The position numbers and the translations under genes were made by a program. The notes below the pieces were generated by a model, which did not search any database, was not told where the DNA came from, and saw nothing but the letters and a program-made list of their open reading frames with translations. Positions 6,718-10,221 of a stretch of DNA of 10,221 nt are shown here, in pieces. Origin of the DNA: Thermoplasmata archaeon (GTDB lineage: Archaea; Thermoplasmatota; Thermoplasmata; RBG-16-68-12); NCBI GenBank assembly GCA_021788795.1, contig JAJYKG010000059.1, positions 1 through 10,221 on the forward strand, read 5' to 3'. How positions within the stretch are numbered: the stretch's first letter is position 1; the number at the start of each line of letters is the position of its first letter.

Positions 6718-7905
6718 TCAGTGCGAAGCAGAAGAAACCACTTGGACTAGGGGCTTCTGGTCGGCCTGCTCGAGGTGCTTGAAGGCCATCTCGGACCGGA
6801 TGCGACCGTAGTACTGCTCCGTGGTCTTCGTGGAGGAGTGGCGCATCGCCTTCGAGACGCTCGGGGTGTCCACTTCCTTGTCGATGTACGTTTGCCCGAA
6901 CGTGGAGCGGAAGTCCTTGACCTTGAACTTCACGCCGCTAATCGCCTCCACCTCGTACTTGACCCTCCGGAGGGTGGCCACGCCGATGAAATCCACGCTG
7001 CCGTCTGGGCTCCGCCAGGGCACGAGCGCCGCTTGCCGCTCGCCGTTCAGGTAGGCCTGTCGTTCTGTCAGGAAGTCGAGCACGGCCTGCCTCGCGGGCG
7101 GCGTGATCGGCGCCGGTTCGCCGGAGTTGGCGTACTTGTCCTCGCCCTTCGGGTGGGTCACGGCGATCTGCCACTTCCGAGTGTCAACGCCCGCCAGTTC
7201 TTGGGTGCAGAACTCGCTGGGCCGCAAGCCGCTGTGAGGCAACAGGGCCACCATCAGACGGCCGACGCTCCCACGCCACCCTTCCATGGTGTTCGCCGCG
7301 GCTCGAAGGCGCTCGCAGTCGTCGGCCGTGAGCACGTCGGGATCCTTCCGGGTGACCTTGGGCTTCTGGATCGTCGTGGTGTACTTCAGGTCCAGAACCA
7401 CGGGGTTCCCGTAGTAGATGAGGAAGCCCTTCAGGGCGTTGAGCAGTTTCAGCTGGTAGGCGGGCTTGAGGCCCTGCCGTCGCCAGTGCTCGATCAACGC
7501 GCCGATGTCCTCGATGGACAACGTGTGGATGTCCGCCGTGGCCACGCGGAGCCTGCCCGCGGGCGCATGCCAGAGCTCCCAGATGTCCCGGCACACGTTG
7601 CGCAGGCGGCGGCGCATGTCCTTGACGGTCTCCGCGTCGTAGCCCTTCAACTTCGCAAGGTACGGCTCGATCGAAGCGACTAGGGTGTGCACTTCCACGC
7701 GCTTGTCACGCCTGGACCGATACCGCCGCTTCGACCGAACCTCGGCTCCGTTCCCATGGGTGTCTTCAACGCTGGGTTCCAGCGTCGCATGGGCATGGCT
7801 CCTCTCGACAAGCGAGCTGTCCCTGCCTCGCTCGCCGCTGCGGCCATGGGCCGAGGAGAACTTAATGCCCGTGCCTAATTGTAGTCTACTTGGCACGCTG
7901 GGCAT
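6718..7905 (-). CDS. Tyrosine recombinase / integrase (XerC/D-like fold)
   Basis: This enzyme performs site-specific DNA strand exchange and is the likely integrase of the element. The 395-aa chain has a basic, low-complexity N-terminus (1-70). A core-binding domain follows at about 72-180 (VHTLVASIEPYLAKLKGYDAE onward), then the catalytic domain at about 190-385. Catalytic residues are visible: R228 in HSGLRPSE, K253 in THPKGEDK, R333 in KDFRSTFGQ, H356 in RHSSTKTTEQYY and the nucleophile Y365 (Y366 adjacent). At the HxxR position the histidine is replaced by K330, a substitution known from some archaeal, SSV-type integrases. ATG 7905 overlaps the upstream serine recombinase gene by 20 bp and is preceded by GGGGAGG, which suggests translational coupling. 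GTG codons at 7698 or 7692 are alternatives that would remove the low-complexity part. Confidence 0.92.
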   Translation of the reverse strand: MPSVPSRLQLGTGIKFSSAHGRSGERGRDSSLVERSHAHATLEPSVEDTHGNGAEVRSKRRYRSRRDKRVEVHTLVASIEPYLAKLKGYDAETVKDMRRRLRNVCRDIWELWHAPAGRLRVATADIHTLSIEDIGALIEHWRRQGLKPAYQLKLLNALKGFLIYYGNPVVLDLKYTTTIQKPKVTRKDPDVLTADDCERLRAAANTMEGWRGSVGRLMVALLPHSGLRPSEFCTQELAGVDTRKWQIAVTHPKGEDKYANSGEPAPITPPARQAVLDFLTERQAYLNGERQAALVPWRSPDGSVDFIGVATLRRVKYEVEAISGVKFKVKDFRSTFGQTYIDKEVDTPSVSKAMRHSSTKTTEQYYGRIRSEMAFKHLEQADQKPLVQVVSSASH

Positions 7906-8647
7906 CCCTCGGCTTCGCCTCCCCTTTCCCGGTGCCAGAAACCCCTGATGAAGCGGCTAAGCGGCACAACCTACGGGCCGTCGTCCGGCCGACCCCCAGG
8001 GACTGCGCCACCCGGGTCCACGACAGGCCTTCCTGACGCAGCCACAGGGCCTTGGCAGGCAGGCCCGGGTCTCGTGTCAGGGCCGAGACGCGGGCCCGGC
8101 CCCACATGAACTTCTCTCCGCGCTTCTCGGCGGCCGCCCGTCGTGCCGCGATGCCCGCCGCCACGCGCTCGCCAATCATCCGGCTCTCGAACTCAGCAAC
8201 CCACGCGAGGACCGCGAGGACGAGTTCGGCCGTCGGTGCCTCCGGATCCCACCAGGTCTCGGACGCCGAGTAGATGCGGACGCCACAGCCCTGGAGGGTC
8301 TTGATGACCTGAAACATCTCGCCGATGCCGCGTCTCGTGAGCCTGTCTAAACGAAAGACCGCTAGGATTGTGAAGCGATGCAGGGCCGCGTCGCGCAAGA
8401 GCGTTCTGAGGACTGGGCGGTCGATGCGACGCCCCGACTCCTCCTCTTCATAGACCACGATGTCGCGCAACGGCTCGAGGCGACGAAGCGATTCGCGGCA
8501 CGCCTGGACCTGCGCATCGAGCCCGTGAGGCTGCTGTGCCTTGCCCGTGGAGATCCGCGCATAGATAGCCGCAGAGCGCCCGGGACTCGTGAGATGGCGC
8601 TCGACTCTCTCTACCCCGAGCTCTCCGCGCAATTCGTGTGCCTCCAT
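7886..8647 (-). CDS. Serine recombinase, resolvase/invertase type
   Basis: This 253-aa site-specific recombinase cuts DNA through a serine nucleophile. The N-terminal motif AAIYARISTGKAQ carries R31 and the nucleophile S33. SGRRIDRPVLRTLL (71-84) and FRLDRLTRRG (98-107) provide the D101/R102/R105 cluster typical of the resolvase catalytic core. A long helix (EFESRMIGERVAAGIAARRA, 152-171) matches the dimer helix. A C-terminal helix-turn-helix lies at about 198-229 (ALWLRQEGLSWTRVAQSLGV). Length and order fit the small resolvase/invertase class, not the large integrases, and there is no MerR-type head as in IS607 TnpA. The frame overlaps the upstream RHH gene by 37 bp. A TTG at 8632 is a possible later start. 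The catalytic domain begins only at about residue 24, so the first residues may be unstructured. Confidence 0.93.
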   Translation of the reverse strand: MEAHELRGELGVERVERHLTSPGRSAAIYARISTGKAQQPHGLDAQVQACRESLRRLEPLRDIVVYEEEESGRRIDRPVLRTLLRDAALHRFTILAVFRLDRLTRRGIGEMFQVIKTLQGCGVRIYSASETWWDPEAPTAELVLAVLAWVAEFESRMIGERVAAGIAARRAAAEKRGEKFMWGRARVSALTRDPGLPAKALWLRQEGLSWTRVAQSLGVGRTTARRLCRLAASSGVSGTGKGEAKPRDAQRAK

Positions 8648-8964
8648 GTGGAGAAGGTCTGGCGGATGGCCGCAGCCGCCTCGGCGTCTCTCTCCAATTT
8701 CAAATCAAAATGCATCGACTTGCCGCAGACTTTGCACGGTAGGTCGAAGCGGCCATACGCCGCGTGGAACCCGCGGTCGTAGGCCTCGTCAAGTTCTTTC
8801 TTCCGGATGTCTAGGACACGACGGGCCATCTCAGCCAACGAGAGCCCGCTTCTCTTGCGCATCGCTTCGAGTTTGGCGTGCTCCTCCTTCGTCAGCCGGA
8901 AGGAGACGGTCGGATGAGCGGCCTCATACTTTAGCCGTGACGGCGGCACATGCTTCCGAGCCAC
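8611..8964 (-). CDS. Ribbon-helix-helix protein with C-terminal Cys/His zinc motif
   Basis: The 117-aa product combines two parts. Residues 18-58 (TVSFRLTKEEHAKLEAMRK, then SGLSLAEMARRVLDI) follow the strand-helix-helix pattern of MetJ/Arc-type ribbon-helix-helix DNA-binding domains. After a linker with AYDRGFHAAYGRFDLP comes a probable zinc site: C77-x2-C80, H85, and H109-x2-C112 near the end. I know similar RHH-plus-CxxC proteins from archaeal plasmids and viruses, where they remain uncharacterised. A role as repressor or accessory factor of the recombinase operon is inferred from position. The GTG start has GGGAGGG about nine bases upstream, and the stop lies inside the serine recombinase gene, so the two are cotranscribed. 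Confidence 0.85.
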   Translation of the reverse strand: MARKHVPPSRLKYEAAHPTVSFRLTKEEHAKLEAMRKRSGLSLAEMARRVLDIRKKELDEAYDRGFHAAYGRFDLPCKVCGKSMHFDLKLERDAEAAAAIRQTFSTWRHTNCAESSG

Positions 8965-8967
8965 CTT

Positions 8968-9105
8968 CTACGCCCTCCCGAGGACCGCCTTCGAGTCATG
9001 AGGGGGCCACAGCTGGGTCGCGAGGAGGGCCAGCTTCGTGGAACGGTCAAGGCAACCGAGACGAATCCCGTTCTGCGGCGAACGTGGGTCCGGCGAGGCG
9101 TTCAT
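8968..9105 (-). CDS. Possible 45-aa leader protein of the recombinase operon
   Basis: A short frame from ATG 9105 to TAG 8968 encodes 45 residues: a polar start (MNASPDPRSPQNG) and a more hydrophobic middle (LGCLDRSTKLALLATQLW). Its stop is three bases before the GTG of the RHH gene, and the ribosome site of that gene lies within its last codons. The A/T box at 9138-9145 read on the minus strand is about 37 bp before the ATG, the same spacing as other promoters here. Codon third positions are mostly G or C. No homology is recognised, and it could equally be untranslated leader. Confidence 0.33.
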   Translation of the reverse strand: MNASPDPRSPQNGIRLGCLDRSTKLALLATQLWPPHDSKAVLGRA

Positions 9106-9137
9106 TGGGAGGCGGACCGCGCCGGTCGGGGATTGGA

Positions 9138-9145
9138 CTTATAGG
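9138..9145. promoter_or_regulatory. TATA-like box, possibly serving both directions
   Basis: CTTATAGG (plus strand) sits in an otherwise GC-rich divergent spacer. On the plus strand its centre is about 28 bp before ATG 9170, fitting a leaderless transcript. On the minus strand CCTATAAG is about 37 bp before ATG 9105. No other A/T-rich box is evident in the spacer between the RHH gene and the winged-helix gene. Confidence 0.5.
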
Positions 9146-9169
9146 CCAACACGCGTTGTCCTTCCGCAG

Positions 9170-9949
9170 ATGATGAAAAAGCGGCCCCTAACCCTCCGCG
9201 CCTTCTTGGGCGTCGCGTTCTCCGAGAGGACATGGCGCCGAATTGTGACGACGGATAGCCGCGCCTCGCGGCATGTGCGTTTGTTCCTGGAAGCTGCCCG
9301 CGGACCGTTCAGTTATCGAGATCTCCTGGTGTGGCCGAGAAGAACGGTGGATCGCCGATTGGCGCAATGGCGGGACGCGCATGTTCTTGAAAGTGCGGAG
9401 CGACTGCGACAGAGGCTCCCTTTCGATTCGCGCCTCAGGATGCGGGCGAAAGAGCGGATCCGCTGGGATCGGCGTGGGCAACGCCGCGGCCGACCCCGGG
9501 AGCGCTACCGAATCATCGACCCTCTCGCCCGCAGCCAGGGCCTCCGCCCACCTGCGCCGACCGTGGCGGTGGCTGCCTTGAGGGACCCACTCACTCCCCG
9601 GTTCCTGGCGGCCCCGTTGAAGCTCTGGGCGCAGCTTATGGCGACTCCCGAGGGCAGAAAGTTCTTCGACGAGTACACGGTCCCCCTTTTTCCGAAGGAT
9701 CTCCAGAAGCCTTGGCACGAGGTCGTCGAAGCGTGTGAACACGCCAACCCCTCCTTCATGGCCGCCCTCCCGGACCAGCTCGAGGCCGAGGTCCTCACCA
9801 GATGCCGCACTGTTCTACCGCAGCTCGCCGACGCGCTCGAGAGAGCTGCGGAGCCCTCGACGAGACCCGACAATGAACCGAATCCGGCTCCATCGTCGAT
9901 GCCCCCTGAGCACAAAAGCGAGGGAGGGGGAGACACCCCCTCTGAGTAA
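9170..9949 (+). CDS. Winged-helix DNA-binding protein with acidic disordered tail
   Basis: The 259-aa product has a winged helix-turn-helix domain at about residues 33-116. SRHVRLFLEAARGPFSYRDL is helix 1 to helix 2, VWPRRTVDRRLAQWRDAHVLE contains the recognition helix, and RRGRPRERYRIID forms the classical wing. A helical region (about 139-225) of unknown role follows. A Pro/Glu/Ser-rich tail (226-259) looks disordered. As the only divergent partner of the recombinase operon, beside the repeat-rich noncoding region, it could be a regulator of the operon or a replication initiator using a winged helix. The sequence does not decide between these. The start at 9170 (a second ATG lies at 9173) is chosen because the TATA-like box at 9138-9145 sits at leaderless distance. 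The longer frame back to GTG 9038 would place the promoter inside the gene. Confidence 0.8.
   Translation: MMKKRPLTLRAFLGVAFSERTWRRIVTTDSRASRHVRLFLEAARGPFSYRDLLVWPRRTVDRRLAQWRDAHVLESAERLRQRLPFDSRLRMRAKERIRWDRRGQRRGRPRERYRIIDPLARSQGLRPPAPTVAVAALRDPLTPRFLAAPLKLWAQLMATPEGRKFFDEYTVPLFPKDLQKPWHEVVEACEHANPSFMAALPDQLEAEVLTRCRTVLPQLADALERAAEPSTRPDNEPNPAPSSMPPEHKSEGGGDTPSE
9924..9942 (+). terminator. Stable hairpin at the 3' end of the winged-helix gene
   Basis: GAGGGGG (9924-9930) pairs with CCCCCTC (9936-9942) around AGACA. The hairpin lies within the last codons, just before the TAA at 9947. No T tract follows, so it may act in RNA stability or attenuation instead of termination. Confidence 0.35.
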
Positions 9950-9967
9950 GGACCTGACCCGGGTCCC

Positions 9968-9985
9968 GCGCGCGTATACGCGCGC
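9968..9985. repeat. Perfect 18-bp palindrome in an alternating purine-pyrimidine tract
   Basis: GCGCGCGTATACGCGCGC is its own reverse complement. The alternating pattern runs from 9967 to 9989, and a second run covers 9991-10004. GGGTC at 9961-9965 and GACCC at 10004-10008 form outer inverted arms. This can form Z-DNA or a cruciform under supercoiling by established DNA chemistry. Confidence 0.8.
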
Positions 9986-10013
9986 ACGCTCGCGCACACG
10001 CGCGACCCCTGGA

Positions 10014-10076
10014 AATCCCCGTATCGTCATCCCTCGGGCAATCGTTTATGGGAATCCCTTTGGGAATCGCGTATGG
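10014..10076. repeat. Iteron-like degenerate repeats with ~13-bp period
   Basis: AATC or CATC occurs at 10014, 10028, 10040, 10053 and 10065, spaced 14, 12, 13 and 12 bp. The best-matching units are AATCGTTTATGG and AATCGCGTATGG. The array is followed by A/T-rich DNA. The units are short and diverged, so chance is not excluded. Confidence 0.4.
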
Positions 10077-10089
10077 AAAACTAAACTGA

Positions 10090-10107
10090 TGGGTCCGACC
10101 GGACCCC
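10090..10107. repeat. 18-nt imperfect palindrome, right copy
   Basis: TGGGTCCGACCGGACCCC matches 6675-6692 except for one central base, in the same orientation. It may be the far attachment site of the element or a second operator. Confidence 0.55.
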
Positions 10108-10121
10108 AACCGGATCCGGTT
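10108..10121. repeat. Perfect 14-bp palindrome
   Basis: AACCGGATCCGGTT abuts the 18-nt repeat directly and is its own reverse complement. The left copy of the repeat lacks this flank, so it belongs to the right-hand side only. It may be a dimeric protein binding site. Confidence 0.6.
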
Positions 10122-10221
10122 CGAGTCCTTTGGCGGGCGCGCGTCTCCATGGGATTACCCGACAATTCCAAACAGCATCAAAGCGCGGAGAAGTGCCGCC
10201 CGTCCCCATCAGACATCCGCG

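Larger units (their letters stand above)
6675..10107. mobile_element. Candidate integrated element with two recombinases
   Basis: The interval is bounded by the two 18-nt palindromic repeats. It holds, on the minus strand, a tyrosine recombinase, a serine recombinase, a ribbon-helix-helix/zinc protein and a possible small ORF. A winged-helix protein gene and a structured noncoding region lie on the plus strand. Neither transposase nor capsid, partition or polymerase genes are seen. An integrase gene directly at one boundary is the classical layout of archaeal integrative plasmids and viruses. The right boundary is uncertain. No tRNA gene or split tRNA was found at either end, and the element could extend past the window. 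Confidence 0.55.
9950..10148. other. Structured noncoding region, origin- or recombination-site-like
   Basis: No coding frame with a start signal is seen here. In order it contains a GACCCGGGTC palindrome (9956-9965), an 18-bp palindrome in an alternating purine-pyrimidine run, about five repeats spaced ~13 bp, an A/T-rich patch (10071-10090), the right copy of the 18-nt repeat and a 14-bp palindrome. Such a cluster is typical of plasmid origins and complex recombination sites. Its function here is inferred. Confidence 0.45.

Noticed and set aside
6579..6782. 67-codon plus-strand frame over the left palindrome
   Set aside because: It starts at a GTG with no ribosome site, overlaps the integrase 3' end and has no domain.
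7886..8647. Serine recombinase as TnpA of an IS607-type element
   Set aside because: The helix-turn-helix is C-terminal, not N-terminal MerR-like, and no TnpB gene is nearby.
9038..9169. Extended N-terminus of the winged-helix protein from GTG 9038
   Set aside because: The TATA-like box at 9138-9145 would then be inside the gene, and the added 44 residues show no structure-like pattern.
10108..10140. Possible tRNA 3' end, because GGTTCGAGTCC resembles a T-arm
   Set aside because: The five-base stem does not pair beyond the two G-C pairs next to the loop, and no acceptor, D or anticodon arms fit upstream.
10149..10221. Open frame from ATG 10149 to the right edge (24 codons)
   Set aside because: It has no ribosome site and no promoter box at a convincing distance, and it is too short to judge. 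It may be the start of a gene beyond the window.

Overview
The window reads as GC-rich archaeal DNA. Several genes are preceded by short A/T-rich boxes resembling archaeal BRE/TATA elements, placed 28-50 bp before the start. Some starts look leaderless and others have GGAGG-type ribosome sites. Exported proteins carry many N-X-S/T sequons. The permease and surface-protein style suggests an uncultured Thermoplasmatota-like lineage. That placement is inference; no marker gene is present.

Left part (1-6481) is host-like. It starts with a minus-strand exporter operon: an FtsX/MacB-type permease of 939 aa followed by its ABC ATPase, which is cut by the window edge. Next come a small exported glycoprotein-like protein on the plus strand (3576-4013), a hairpin plus pyrimidine tract between convergent genes, and a four-helix membrane protein on the minus strand (4101-4463). 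A promoter and the first ~43 codons of a cytochrome P450 follow (4552 to ~4683). The P450 stops abruptly where it runs into the 3' end of a minus-strand membrane protein gene (4637-5527), so this is a broken locus. A divergent gene for a membrane-anchored surface protein (5660-6481) closes this part.

Right part (about 6520-10221) looks like an integrated mobile element. A minus-strand operon encodes a possible 45-aa protein, a ribbon-helix-helix plus zinc-knuckle protein, a serine recombinase and a tyrosine recombinase, each gene overlapping or nearly abutting the next. A divergent gene encodes a winged-helix DNA-binding protein, apparently from a leaderless start. Beyond it lies about 270 bp of noncoding DNA with palindromes, ~13-bp-spaced degenerate repeats and an A/T-rich patch, resembling an origin or recombination region. 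A near-identical 18-nt imperfect palindrome occurs just outside the tyrosine recombinase gene (6675-6692) and again at 10090-10107. These may be attachment sites or element-specific operators.

The main points of interest are this compact two-recombinase module with its structured noncoding region, and the P450 truncation junction.
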